From PFJX01 sp964542455 (GTDB lineage: Bacteria; Pseudomonadota; Gammaproteobacteria; Burkholderiales; Thiobacillaceae), in the NCBI GenBank assembly GCA_964542455.1, contig CAZIUC010000004.1:107694-171693 (forward strand): a stretch of DNA of 64,000 nt. The letters are read 5' to 3'. The position numbers were made by a program, and so were the translations under genes. The notes under the pieces were generated by a model, which worked only from the letters and a program-made list of their open reading frames with translations, made no database searches and was not told where the DNA came from. Below, piece by piece: positions 44,178 to 52,263 of the stretch (position 1 is its first letter; every line of letters begins with the position of its first letter).

Positions 44178-44981
44178 TCAGCGCCCCAGCAGCACTTCCA
44201 GCACGAATTTCACGCCGACATAGGCCAGCATCAGGCTGATGAAGCCGGCCAGAGTCCAGTGGATGGCGGTGCGGCCGCGCCAACCCTTGATGTGGCGGCC
44301 GAGCAGGAGCGCGGCGAAGATCAGCCAGGAGGCGATTCCGAATACCGTCTTGTGGTTCAACACCAGCGCCTTGCCGAAGATTTCCTCGGAAAACAGAATG
44401 CCGGAAGCCAGGGTCAGGGTGAGCAGGACGAAGCCCGCCTGAATCATGCGGAACAGCAGTTTTTCCAGGGTCAGGAGCGGTGGCAGGTCGGCGACGATGG
44501 TGGGCGGAACGGCCTTGTGCAGGTGTTTCTCCGCCAGGGCGATGAGCAGGGCGTGCAGCGCGGCGATGGTGAACAGGGCATAGGCGGCGAAGGCGACCGC
44601 AAGGTGCAACTGGAACGCCGGCATGTCGCTGTGAATAGCGGCATGAGATGCGGGAGAAATGGCCTCGATGGCCACCGCAACGCCGGCGAAGGCCAGCACG
44701 AAGCCCTGCAACCCGGCCAGGTGGTAGCGCCACGAGGCCACGGCATAAGTCATCACAGAAAGGGCGGCAACGGCGGAAATCGAGGTGGAGAAGCCGAGAT
44801 GGATGCCCTGGCCCTCGAACACGCCCGCGTTCAGTAGATACAAATGCAGGATCAGGGGAATCACCGGCAGCAGGCGCGGCACCCAGTCCATGCGGCAGCA
44901 ACCCGGGCGCCCCGGCCAGAACCAGGTGGCCAGCGCAAGATAAGCCAATATGCAGAGCGTGTAGAGGATGGGGTCCGACAT
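44178..44981 (-). CDS. Cytochrome c assembly (CcsA/YpjD-like) membrane protein
   Basis: This 267-aa protein has about eight transmembrane helices. It contains the family features of the CcmC/CcsA/CycK group: histidines in a periplasmic helix pair (FQLHLAVAFAAYALF) and the region LNHKTVFGIASWLIFAALLLGRHIKGWRG, which places histidines near a WxxFxxLLxGRxxxGW segment. Such YpjD-like genes are typically divergent from ffh in betaproteobacteria, exactly as here. It may handle haem for cytochrome c maturation, but the YpjD branch is not well characterised. Confidence 0.87.
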   Translation of the reverse strand: MSDPILYTLCILAYLALATWFWPGRPGCCRMDWVPRLLPVIPLILHLYLLNAGVFEGQGIHLGFSTSISAVAALSVMTYAVASWRYHLAGLQGFVLAFAGVAVAIEAISPASHAAIHSDMPAFQLHLAVAFAAYALFTIAALHALLIALAEKHLHKAVPPTIVADLPPLLTLEKLLFRMIQAGFVLLTLTLASGILFSEEIFGKALVLNHKTVFGIASWLIFAALLLGRHIKGWRGRTAIHWTLAGFISLMLAYVGVKFVLEVLLGR

Positions 44982-45019
44982 GGGCGATGAGGCGGGCCGT
45001 GGTGGGCTTCGGGTTGACT

Positions 45020-45040
45020 GATAAACTGGCGCAGTTTATC
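45020..45040. promoter_or_regulatory. Perfect palindrome in the ccsA-like/ffh divergent spacer
   Basis: GATAAACTG and CAGTTTATC form a perfect 9-bp inverted repeat around GCG, 19 bases before the ffh ATG. It could be an operator shared by the divergent genes, or a hairpin in the ffh leader. The 78-base spacer contains no other notable feature. Confidence 0.45.
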
Positions 45041-45059
45041 TCATACGCCCTAAACCAAC

Positions 45060-46409
45060 ATGTTCGACAACCTTACCCAGCGCCTTTCCCATGTCGTCAA
45101 GAATCTGCGTGGCCAGGGGCGCCTGACCGAAGCCAACGTCCAGGACGCCTTGCGTGAAGTGCGCGTGGCCTTGCTGGAAGCCGACGTGGCGCTGCCGGTG
45201 GTGCGCGATTTCATCGCGCGCGTGAAAGAAAAGGCGTTGGGCGCGGAAGTGCTGAAAAGCCTGACTCCCGGCCAGATGCTGATCGGTGTGGTGCACAAGG
45301 AACTCACTTATTTGATGGGCGAGCAGGCCGCGCCGCTGTCCTTCGCCACGCAGCCGCCCGCCGTCTTCCTGATGGCGGGTTTGCAGGGCGCCGGCAAGAC
45401 CACCTCCTCGGGCAAATTGGCGCGCGTCATCCGCGAGCAGGGGCGCAAGAAAATATTGCTGGTGAGTTGCGACGTATACCGTCCCGCCGCCATCGAACAG
45501 TTGAAGCTGGTTTCCGCCCAGGCCGAGGCCGATTTCTTTCCCTCCAGCCCCGAGCAGAAGCCGCTCGACATCGCCCGCGCCGCGCTGGATCACGCGAAAA
45601 AACATTTCTACGACGTGTTGATCGTCGATACCGCCGGCCGCCTGCATGTGGACGCGGCGATGATGGACGAGATCAAGGATCTGCACGCCTTCCTGAAGCC
45701 CATCGAAACCCTGTTTGTGGTCGATGCCATGCAGGGCCAGGACGCGGTCAACACCGCCAAGGTCTTCAACGACACTCTCCCGCTCACCGGCATCATCCTT
45801 ACCAAGCTTGATGGCGATGCGCGCGGCGGCGCGGCGCTGTCGGTGCGCCACATCACCGGCAAGCCGATCAAGCTGGTCGGCGTGGGTGAAAAGCTCTCCG
45901 GTATCGAGGTATTCCACCCCGAGCGCATGGCCAGCCGTGTGCTCGGCATGGGCGACGTGCTCTCCCTGATCGAGGAAGCGCACAAGGCGGTGGACCACGA
46001 GGAAGCGCTCAAGACGGTCCAGAAGCTGAAGAGCGGCAAGGGCTTCGACCTGGAAGATTTCAAGTCGCAGATGCAGCAGATGAAAAAGCTCGGCGGCCTG
46101 TCTTCCCTGATGGACAAGCTGCCGGGCGCGGGCAAGATCGGCGCCGGCGAACTCGCCCAGGGTGAAGTCCAGATGCGCCGCATCGAAGGCATCATCAATG
46201 CAATGACTCCAGCGGAACGCCATAACCCCGCCTTGCTGAAAGCTTCGCGCAAACGCCGTATCGCCACCGGCTCGGGTGTCCAGGTGCAGGACGTCAACCG
46301 TCTGCTCACCCAGTTCGAACAGGCCCAGAAGATGATGAAGTCGATGGGCAAGGGGGGGCTGTCCAAAATGATGCGCGGCATGAAGGGCATGATGCCCGGG
46401 ATGCGCTAG
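45060..46409 (+). CDS. ffh: Signal recognition particle protein Ffh
   Basis: Ffh with 4.5S RNA delivers nascent membrane proteins to FtsY. The 449-aa protein has the N domain (LTQRLSHVVKNLRGQGRLTE), a G domain with GLQGAGKTTSSGKLA near 107, DTAGRLHVD, TKLDGDARGGAALS and the M domain. The M domain is methionine-rich (SQMQQMKKLGG, MKSMGKGGLSKMMRGMKGMMPGMR) for signal-peptide and RNA binding. Length and order are normal. It leads into rpsP after a promoter-bearing gap. Confidence 0.98.
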   Translation: MFDNLTQRLSHVVKNLRGQGRLTEANVQDALREVRVALLEADVALPVVRDFIARVKEKALGAEVLKSLTPGQMLIGVVHKELTYLMGEQAAPLSFATQPPAVFLMAGLQGAGKTTSSGKLARVIREQGRKKILLVSCDVYRPAAIEQLKLVSAQAEADFFPSSPEQKPLDIARAALDHAKKHFYDVLIVDTAGRLHVDAAMMDEIKDLHAFLKPIETLFVVDAMQGQDAVNTAKVFNDTLPLTGIILTKLDGDARGGAALSVRHITGKPIKLVGVGEKLSGIEVFHPERMASRVLGMGDVLSLIEEAHKAVDHEEALKTVQKLKSGKGFDLEDFKSQMQQMKKLGGLSSLMDKLPGAGKIGAGELAQGEVQMRRIEGIINAMTPAERHNPALLKASRKRRIATGSGVQVQDVNRLLTQFEQAQKMMKSMGKGGLSKMMRGMKGMMPGMR

Positions 46410-46476
46410 CAGCCTGTCGGACTTTGGAATCGTCGGCCGCTAGCCGACCGCCGAAAATCTTCGCTAAAACAGCTGC

Positions 46477-46505
46477 TTGGAATGGTCTTTCGGTTCAAGT
46501 ACAAT
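46477..46505 (+). promoter_or_regulatory. Candidate sigma-70 promoter for rpsP-rimM-trmD-rplS
   Basis: TTGGAA (46477-46482) and TACAAT (46500-46505) are separated by exactly 17 bases and lie about 90 bases upstream of rpsP. The remaining leader is T-rich and C-rich and may form a regulatory structure, but none is recognised. Confidence 0.55.
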
Positions 46506-46594
46506 GCGCGGCTTTTCCGTGTGGGCTTCCCGCGGGTTTTTCATTTTCGCCCGGTTTTTCGGGTGTTTCGTCAGATACTTAGGACAGATTAAAC

Positions 46595-46840
46595 ATGGTC
46601 TCCATTCGTCTTGCCCGTGGTGGCTCCAAGAAGCGCCCCTTTTATAACATCGTGGTGGCGGATTCCCGCAACCGTCGTGATGGACGCTTCATCGAGCGCA
46701 TCGGCTTCTACAACCCTCTCGCTACCGGCAGCGCCGAGACCTTGCGCATCGATCGCGAGCGTCTGGCTTACTGGCAAGGCGTCGGCGCCCAGGCTTCCGA
46801 CACCGTTACCCGTATCGTGCACGTCAAAGCTGCCGCCTGA
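46595..46840 (+). CDS. rpsP: Ribosomal protein bS16
   Basis: This 81-aa protein begins MVSIRLARGGSKKRPFYNIV, the canonical bS16 N-terminus, followed by VADSRNRRDGRFIERIGFYNP and ERLAYWQGVGAQASDTV. It binds 16S rRNA in the body of the small subunit. It is first in the conserved rpsP-rimM-trmD-rplS operon; the following gene starts 5 bases after its stop. Confidence 0.98.
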   Translation: MVSIRLARGGSKKRPFYNIVVADSRNRRDGRFIERIGFYNPLATGSAETLRIDRERLAYWQGVGAQASDTVTRIVHVKAAA

Positions 46841-46845
46841 TTGCT

Positions 46846-47397
46846 TTGAAGCGCGTTCCCACCGAGAGCGGCGTACCGCTCGATGGCCAGAAACCCGGTG
46901 AGGACGCTCTGGTGGTGATGGGGCGGATCTCCGCGCCCTACGCGATACGCGGCTGGGTCAGGATTCAGACGCAAACCGAGTACATCGACAGCTTGCTGGA
47001 CTACCCGGTCTGGCATGTCGGCAGGAATGGCCAATGGCGCCCGTTTCGCCTGGTCGAGGGCAAGGTGCATGGGCAATACCTGCTCGCCCACCTGGAAGGG
47101 ATGGACGACCGGGATGCCGCCGAGGCCGTGACGGGCATGGAAATCGCGGTGCCACGCGAGGACCGGCCGGAAGCCGAGGAAGGCGAGTATTACTGGGACG
47201 ATCTGATCGGCCTGGAAGTGGTGAATGGTGAAGGAGCCGTGCTCGGCACTGTGGATGCGCTGCTGGCAACCGGCGCCCATGATGTGCTTCAGATCCAGGG
47301 CGAACGGGAACGGCTGATTCCCTTCGTCGACGCCTTTGTCCGCGAGGTGGACCTGGCGGCCAGGCGCATTGTGGTGGACTGGGGTCTGGATTATTAA
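46846..47397 (+). CDS. rimM: Ribosome maturation factor RimM
   Basis: RimM binds uS19 and helps mature the 30S head. The 183-aa frame contains the N-terminal barrel (MGRISAPYAIRGWVRIQTQTE) and the C-terminal PRC-barrel (EYYWDDLIGLEVVNGEGAVLG, IPFVDAFVREVDLAARRIVVDW). The call uses TTG 46846, directly after rpsP. The conserved part starts only at residue ~24, so a GTG or ATG near 46915 is an alternative. The stop is followed within 2 bases by the trmD start. Confidence 0.95.
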   Translation: MKRVPTESGVPLDGQKPGEDALVVMGRISAPYAIRGWVRIQTQTEYIDSLLDYPVWHVGRNGQWRPFRLVEGKVHGQYLLAHLEGMDDRDAAEAVTGMEIAVPREDRPEAEEGEYYWDDLIGLEVVNGEGAVLGTVDALLATGAHDVLQIQGERERLIPFVDAFVREVDLAARRIVVDWGLDY

Positions 47398-47398
47398 G

Positions 47399-48154
47399 GT
47401 GTCGGCGCCGAGTTATCACGTCGTCACCCTGTTTCCCGAGATGTTTGCCGCGCTCACGGGATATGGTGTCAGCGGCAGAGCGGTAAAAAAAGCGTTGTGC
47501 TCCGTGAAATTCTGGAACCCCCGGGATTTCACGCAGGACAACCACCGCACGGTGGATGATCGGCCGTTCGGCGGTGGTCCCGGCATGGTGATGCTGGCCG
47601 AGCCGCTGGACCTGGCATTGACGGCGGCGAAAACCGCCTTGAGTCGGGAAGGTCTGGCACCGCGGATGATCTACCTGTCGCCGCAAGGCCGCGGGCTGGA
47701 TCAGGACCTGGTGGAAGAACTGGGTGCCGCGCCCGCGTTGGTATTGCTGGCGGGGCGCTACGAAGGCATCGACGAGCGCTTGTACGAGCGCCACGCGCTG
47801 GAAGAAGTCTCCATCGGCGATTACGTGCTGTCCGGTGGTGAATTGCCGGCGATGGTGTTGCTGGATGCATTGATACGCCGCATCCCCGGGGCATTGGGGC
47901 ATGCGGATTCGGCCGAGGAAGACTCCTTCGCCGATGGTTTGCTGGATTGCCCGCACTACACGCGGCCCGAGGACTACCTGGGGCGCAAGGTGCCGGAGGT
48001 GCTGCGTTCCGGCAACCATGCCGACGTCGCCCGCTGGCGGCTGAAGCAGGCGCTGGATAGAACGCGAGCGCGGCGCCCGGATTTGCTGGTGGGGCGTGAG
48101 TTGAGTGTGCTGGAAAGAGAATTGCTCGACGAGCTTGATAAAAGCGCGTCTTGA
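47399..48154 (+). CDS. trmD: tRNA (guanine-N1)-methyltransferase TrmD
   Basis: TrmD makes m1G37 in tRNAs with S-adenosylmethionine, preventing +1 frameshifts. The 251-aa product from GTG 47399 begins SAPSYHVVTLFPEMFAALTG. The deep-trefoil-knot and binding motifs are present: DDRPFGGGPGMVM, AGRYEGIDERL, IGDYVLSGGELPAMVLLDA and the C-terminal CPHYTRPEDYLGRKVPEVLRSGNH. Upstream in-frame starts lie within rimM and add unrelated sequence. Confidence 0.97.
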   Translation: MSAPSYHVVTLFPEMFAALTGYGVSGRAVKKALCSVKFWNPRDFTQDNHRTVDDRPFGGGPGMVMLAEPLDLALTAAKTALSREGLAPRMIYLSPQGRGLDQDLVEELGAAPALVLLAGRYEGIDERLYERHALEEVSIGDYVLSGGELPAMVLLDALIRRIPGALGHADSAEEDSFADGLLDCPHYTRPEDYLGRKVPEVLRSGNHADVARWRLKQALDRTRARRPDLLVGRELSVLERELLDELDKSAS

Positions 48155-48245
48155 TGGTGCGCCGGAATAATCCGGTTATTAGAAACGGCGGCATGTCTCC
48201 TGCTTTTTGAGACCTCTACCCCCAATATCGTGCAAGGAAACGAAG

Positions 48246-48629
48246 ATGAATCTGATCGAACAACTGGAACAAGAAGAAATTGCTCGCCTGTGCGAGGGAG
48301 GCAAAAGCCTGCCCCCGTTCGCGCCCGGCGATACCGTGGTGGTCAGCGTGAAAGTGAAGGAAGGCACCCGCGAGCGTCTTCAGGCCTATGAAGGCGTGGT
48401 GATCGCCAAGCGCAACCGCGGCCTCAATTCCGCTTTCACCGTGCGCAAGATTTCCGCCGGCGAAGGTGTCGAGCGTACCTTCCAGACCTACTCCCCGCTG
48501 CTGGCCAGCCTGGTGGTGAAGCGTCGCGGCGATGTGCGTCGCGCCAAGCTTTATTACCTGCGCGACCGCTCCGGCAAGTCGGCGCGGATCAAGGAAAAGC
48601 TGGATTTCCACAAGAAGAAGAAGGACTGA
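48246..48629 (+). CDS. rplS: Ribosomal protein bL19
   Basis: This 127-aa protein starts at ATG 48246 behind AAGGAAACGAAG. It has the usual bL19 sequence: MNLIEQLEQEEIARL, FAPGDTVVVSVKVKEGTRER, YEGVVIAKRNRGLNSAFTVRK, and a basic C-terminus ending in a lysine run. It sits at the 30S-50S interface. A strong terminator follows 15 bases after the stop. Confidence 0.98.
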   Translation: MNLIEQLEQEEIARLCEGGKSLPPFAPGDTVVVSVKVKEGTRERLQAYEGVVIAKRNRGLNSAFTVRKISAGEGVERTFQTYSPLLASLVVKRRGDVRRAKLYYLRDRSGKSARIKEKLDFHKKKKD

Positions 48630-48644
48630 TCTCCTTCCCTTCCG

Positions 48645-48673
48645 AAAAAAGCCGCCGTATTGGCGGCTTTTTT
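48645..48673. terminator. Terminator after rplS
   Basis: AAAAAAGCCGCC and GGCGGCTTTTTT form a perfect stem around GTATT. The A-run and T-run make it usable in both directions, so it also ends the convergent permease gene. Confidence 0.93.
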
Positions 48674-48696
48674 CATGTTTGCGCGGGATGTAAGCG

Positions 48697-49434
48697 TCAC
48701 CACCACGCCTTGGCCAGCAGCGATACCCCGCTGCCGAGCAGGAGCAGGCTGACCCCTTGCAGCATCTGGCGATCCGTCAGACGGGCATGGATGTGGCCAC
48801 CAAAGTACAAGGCGGTGATGACGAGGGGGGCGGCGATCAGCGCGTTGCGCCAGACTTCATGGCCCAACAGCAGGCCGGCGAGCAGGAAGGTGATGATGCG
48901 CAGCAGGCCTTCCAGGAAGAACAGGGCCGAGAGTGTTGCGCGCAGGGCGCCCTTGTCCTGGATGCGATGCGAAAGGTAGATGACGTAAGGTGGCCCACCG
49001 GTACCGAACAGGCCGCTTACCGCGCCGCCACTGAGCGCGGCCGGCCAGGCCCAGTGTTTCGAGGCCACCACGAAGCCGTTTTGTCTGAGCAGCAGTGAGC
49101 GTAGCGCGAAGGCGAGCACGAAGCCTCCGAGTATCGTCAGCAGCAGCGCTGGGGGAAGGGCCACCAGCAGATGTGTGCCGATCACCACGCCGATCACGGT
49201 GGCGGGCATGAGACGACGGATTTCCGGCCAATCCACCCGATGGGCGGAAAGGCCACCAACCAGACCCGCTGCACCGAAATCGGCGATCAGCATGAATGGC
49301 ACCACTTCCGGCAGCGGGAAACGCAGGGCCAGGAGGGGAACGGCGATGAGGCCGGAACCGAAGCCGGACAGGCCGCGCACGAAATAGGCGAGCAACAGCA
49401 CGGTGACGGCATAGGCAATATCCAGCGGGGTCAT
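48697..49434 (-). CDS. TauE/SafE-family (TSUP) membrane permease
   Basis: This 245-aa protein has about eight transmembrane helices. The N-terminal repeat begins VRGLSGFGSGLIAVPLLALRF and the second repeat has ALSGGAVSGLFGTGGPPYVIY, the twin G-x-G-S/T-G motifs of the TauE/SafE family. Members export or import sulfite, sulfoacetate and related anions; the substrate here is unknown. It stands alone, between terminators, convergent with rplS and divergent from coq7. Confidence 0.9.
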   Translation of the reverse strand: MTPLDIAYAVTVLLLAYFVRGLSGFGSGLIAVPLLALRFPLPEVVPFMLIADFGAAGLVGGLSAHRVDWPEIRRLMPATVIGVVIGTHLLVALPPALLLTILGGFVLAFALRSLLLRQNGFVVASKHWAWPAALSGGAVSGLFGTGGPPYVIYLSHRIQDKGALRATLSALFFLEGLLRIITFLLAGLLLGHEVWRNALIAAPLVITALYFGGHIHARLTDRQMLQGVSLLLLGSGVSLLAKAWW

Positions 49435-49528
49435 GACGTGGTCAAAAAAGCGCGGATTTGAGCATGCCTGGCGCGGGAAAGGAATCGTCGTTTAAGGGAT
49501 AATCGGACACCCCCATCCTGATGGAACC

Positions 49529-50164
49529 ATGCTCATGTTGCCCACACCCGACGCCTTCATCCTCCAGTTTGACAAGGCGTTGCGCACGGTCTTCGCCAAG
49601 GCCGGATCGCGCCGTCCGTACCCGGATGTCGGACTTCCCGACGCGGAGTTGAGCGAGGCTGACAAGCATCATGCCGCCGGCCTCATGCGCATCAACCACA
49701 GCGGCGAGGTCTGTGCCCAGGCGCTCTATGCCGGCCAGGCGCTCACCGCGCGCAACCCGGAAGCGCAACGCGCCCTGCTGGAGGCCGCCGATGAGGAAAC
49801 CGAGCACCTGGCCTGGTGCGAGAAACGCCTCGACGAACTGGGTAGCCACAAGAGTTTCCTCAACCCGCTCTGGTATGCCGGTTCCTTCGCTTTGGGCGCC
49901 TGTGCCGGCGCCCTGGGTGACCGATGGAACCTGGGCTTCCTGGCTGAAACCGAACGCCAGGTGGAGGGGCATCTGGACAGCCACCTGGGTAGTCTGCCCG
50001 AGCGGGACGCCAAGAGTCGCGCCATCGTCGAGCAGATGAAGATCGATGAGGCGAAGCATGCCGATACCGCCATCGCCCACGGCGGCGCGCCGTTGCCCGG
50101 CCCGGTGCGCGGCGCCATGCAACTCACCTCGAAGGTGCTTACCCATATCGCTTACCGCGTCTGA
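49529..50164 (+). CDS. coq7: Demethoxyubiquinone hydroxylase (COQ7 family)
   Basis: Coq7 hydroxylates 2-polyprenyl-3-methyl-6-methoxy-1,4-benzoquinol in ubiquinone synthesis using a di-iron centre. The 211-aa product carries the ligand motifs in order: MRINHSGEVCAQALY, EETEHLAWCEKRL, ETERQVEGHLDSHL and IDEAKHADTA. ATG 49529 and ATG 49535 are both possible. It implies oxygen-dependent ubiquinone synthesis. The stop shares bases with the start of the following DUF2322 gene (TGATG). Confidence 0.96.
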   Translation: MLMLPTPDAFILQFDKALRTVFAKAGSRRPYPDVGLPDAELSEADKHHAAGLMRINHSGEVCAQALYAGQALTARNPEAQRALLEAADEETEHLAWCEKRLDELGSHKSFLNPLWYAGSFALGACAGALGDRWNLGFLAETERQVEGHLDSHLGSLPERDAKSRAIVEQMKIDEAKHADTAIAHGGAPLPGPVRGAMQLTSKVLTHIAYRV

Positions 50165-50481
50165 TGAGCTTCGCCGACAACCTGGCCACGTTGCCGACCG
50201 TCAATAATTTGTCCCGTCTCGAACTGCTCAATGGCGATGCCGTCATGGCGGTGATCGAAAACCGCCCCGGCAGCGCCGGGTCGGTACGCGTCTATGCCTG
50301 GCTGGCACATCGTTTCGGCCGCATCGACCGTGAAGCGGCGGAAGAAGGGCTGCGCCTTTATGCCGAACACAGCGAGGACGCGCGCCAATATCCCGGGAAG
50401 CATCCCAACATAGATCGCCTGTTCGCCATCGCGGCGGGGGGCGCGCCGCTCAGGGTCATTCCCATCCCCGCCGGGCAATAA
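50164..50481 (+). CDS. DUF2322 family protein
   Basis: This 105-aa soluble protein begins MSFADNLATLPTVNNLSRLE and contains IENRPGSAGSVRVYAWLAHRF and YPGKHPNIDRLFAI, which I recognise as the DUF2322 pattern found mainly in betaproteobacteria. The function is unknown. It overlaps the coq7 stop by 1 base, so it is probably translated with coq7, and a terminator begins at its stop. Confidence 0.75.
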   Translation: MSFADNLATLPTVNNLSRLELLNGDAVMAVIENRPGSAGSVRVYAWLAHRFGRIDREAAEEGLRLYAEHSEDARQYPGKHPNIDRLFAIAAGGAPLRVIPIPAGQ

Positions 50482-50516
50482 AAAAGCCCGCGAGGTTATC
50501 CACCTCGCGGGCTTTT
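50482..50516. terminator. Bidirectional terminator after the DUF2322 gene
   Basis: AAAAGCCCGCGAGGT pairs with ACCTCGCGGGCTTTT over 15 bp around TATCC, directly after the stop. It serves both the coq7 transcript and the convergent SCP2-like gene. Confidence 0.93.
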
Positions 50517-50531
50517 CAACGGCAGGTCAGC

Positions 50532-51035
50532 TTATTTCGGGCAGGTGTCGTCGCCGGGCACTTTGCCGGGGATCAGCAGGAATTGCTCGAACGGACCCAT
50601 GACCTTCATGGCTTCAACCTTCGGACCTTCGAACTTGAGGCGGCCAAACATCATGGCGCGCATGGGGCCGTACTCACCGGCGCCCATTTCGCGCCAACGC
50701 TTGGTTTCGGCGTGCATCTTGTAGTCCATGGCGTAATCGAGCGTGGCATGCTGGATCGGGCCGGCATAGACGCAGGTGGTCTTGCCATCCTTGGTGGAGA
50801 TGGTCATTTCCACCTTGTTGGCTTCGCCGCAATCGGTGCGATACATGTGGATGACCTTGTAACCGCGGCCACCGTCGTTGGGCGCCCACTTCACAGCCAG
50901 TTCGGTGGTGAGGGCGGGGTTGGTGTTCCAGTAGGTGCAAGCCTGCTGTGCCCATTCGTTGGACATCAAGGGGGCGGCTTGGGCGGCCAGGGAAGTCAGG
51001 CCGGCGGCTGCGAGGGCCAGGGTAATCATGCGCAT
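50532..51035 (-). CDS. Periplasmic SCP2-like sterol-binding domain protein
   Basis: The start is the ATG complementary to 51033-51035 with GGAGGAGA upstream, giving 167 aa. It has a signal peptide (ITLALAAAGLTSLAAQAA). The mature domain has alternating strands and a C-terminal helix: KVEMTISTKDGKTTCVYAGP, DYKMHAETKRWREM and MRAMMFGRLKFEGPKVEAMK, where the final stretch resembles the G-x-L-x-x-x-G-x-x-x-x-x-M/L element of SCP2 domains. It may carry a lipid or quinone-like ligand. Frames upstream of the start are not conserved. Confidence 0.7.
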   Translation of the reverse strand: MRMITLALAAAGLTSLAAQAAPLMSNEWAQQACTYWNTNPALTTELAVKWAPNDGGRGYKVIHMYRTDCGEANKVEMTISTKDGKTTCVYAGPIQHATLDYAMDYKMHAETKRWREMGAGEYGPMRAMMFGRLKFEGPKVEAMKVMGPFEQFLLIPGKVPGDDTCPK

Positions 51036-51142
51036 GGGTGTCTCCTCCAAATGCGATTCAGGGCGAAAAAAGCCGGCGCGAAGGGTAGTCCGCGCCATTG
51101 GGACTGTCAAAAGAAAACACTTTGATGGATAGGGTGGAAAAA

Positions 51143-51562
51143 CTAATGGGGCATATGTTGTTTTAACGCACCGTAAAGCCAGGTTCCGTGCAGCGCGCCG
51201 GCCAGGACGACAAGGGCGCCCAGGGAGCCGGTGCCGACCAGGGCAAAAATGGGACCGGGGCAAAGCCCGATCAAACCCCAGCCGAAACCGAAGATCAGAC
51301 CGCCGAAGATGTAGCTTTTCTTGCCGGGCGCTTTTTCCGGAATGTCGATGGCCTGGCCGTCCAGCGCCGTCTGCTTGTTCATGCGCTTGACGATCTGCAC
51401 GCTGATCAGTCCGGTAATGATGGCCGAGAACAGGATGCCGAACATGTGGAAGCTCTGGAAATGGAACATTTCCTGGATGCGATACCAGGACGCCGTTTCC
51501 GCCTTGATCAGGACGAATCCGAACAGAACGCCGACCAGGAGATAGGGAAGGTAGCGGGTCAT
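51143..51562 (-). CDS. YeeE/YedE-family transporter, second half (DUF6691-like)
   Basis: This 139-aa membrane protein of about four helices starts at the ATG complementary to 51560-51562, overlapping the first half by 4 bases (ATGA). It contains RYLPYLLVGVLFGFVLIKAE and the conserved LIFGFGWGLIGLCPGPIFAL with its cysteine. Two-gene YeeE/YedE systems (PmpA/PmpB type) are implicated in thiosulfate or other sulfur-compound uptake. Upstream extension into the other half is a shadow of the overlapping gene. Confidence 0.9.
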   Translation of the reverse strand: MTRYLPYLLVGVLFGFVLIKAETASWYRIQEMFHFQSFHMFGILFSAIITGLISVQIVKRMNKQTALDGQAIDIPEKAPGKKSYIFGGLIFGFGWGLIGLCPGPIFALVGTGSLGALVVLAGALHGTWLYGALKQHMPH

Positions 51563-52113
51563 TGCAGCATCCTTGGGACCAGAAACCAGGAGGCGAAGAG
51601 GCCGCCGCCGAAAATGCCCAGTACGGCGTAGAGCGAAGGCAGTTGCAGGGTGGACAGTCCGGTGATGGCGTGGCCGGAGGTGCAGCCACCGGCATAGCGG
51701 GTGCCGAACCCGACCAGCACGCCACAGGCGAACAGGAAGGTGAAGTTGTGCACGCTGGTATGGAACAGTTCTTCCGGCACCAGGTTGTGGCCGGGTTGGG
51801 TGAAGCCCCAGGAGGTCAGCATCTCCTGCGCGGCCTGGCTGAGTTCCACGGGAAGCGGGTTGGCGAAAACCACGCCGGCGAGATAGCCGCCCAGGCCGGT
51901 ACCGATGACGAATACCAGACTCCAGGTATGTTCCTTCCAGTTGTAACGGAAGAAATCGATATCCACCGTGGGTGGCTGGGTGATCGCGCACAAGTGGCGC
52001 AGGTTGTTGGATATGCCGAAAGAACGATTGCCGATGAACAGCATCATCGGAACCATCAAACCGATCAAAGGCCCCGCTACATACCAGGGCCAGGGGTGGG
52101 TAAGCCAGTCCAT
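51559..52113 (-). CDS. YeeE/YedE-family transporter, first half
   Basis: This 184-aa membrane protein begins MDWLTHPWPWYVAGPLIGLM. It has SFGISNNLRHLCAI and the diagnostic GFGTRYAGGCTSGHAITGLS, whose cysteine is thought to take part in sulfur-substrate transfer in YeeE. Its start has GGAGAGA upstream. It forms a two-gene operon with the following half; a palindromic AT-rich sequence sits upstream. Confidence 0.92.
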   Translation of the reverse strand: MDWLTHPWPWYVAGPLIGLMVPMMLFIGNRSFGISNNLRHLCAITQPPTVDIDFFRYNWKEHTWSLVFVIGTGLGGYLAGVVFANPLPVELSQAAQEMLTSWGFTQPGHNLVPEELFHTSVHNFTFLFACGVLVGFGTRYAGGCTSGHAITGLSTLQLPSLYAVLGIFGGGLFASWFLVPRMLQ

Positions 52114-52145
52114 GTCTCTCCTCCAGGGATTGTGCCGAGGCGCAT

Positions 52146-52168
52146 TCTATAAGTATTTGCTTATAAGC
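52146..52168. promoter_or_regulatory. AT-rich palindrome upstream of the YeeE/YedE pair
   Basis: GCTTATAAGC (52159-52168) is a perfect 10-base palindrome, and a second TATAAG lies at 52148, so read on the minus strand CTTATA occurs twice at a 14-base spacing. It lies 33-55 bases upstream of the start and is out of character with the GC-rich surroundings. It is a candidate operator or -10 region for a sulfur-responsive regulator. Confidence 0.35.
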
Positions 52169-52263
52169 CGACGCTATTGGTCGGGCTCTGGTTGGTGTGT
52201 ACCAGTAGGTCGGGTTTTGGCGCGGCGTAACCCGATCCACGCGGAATGGCCGTTGCTTGTCGT

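Noticed and set aside
43883..44223. Two overlapping small ORFs as genes
   Set aside because: No homology or coding signature was recognised, and the longer one overlaps the 3' end of the convergent cytochrome-assembly gene.
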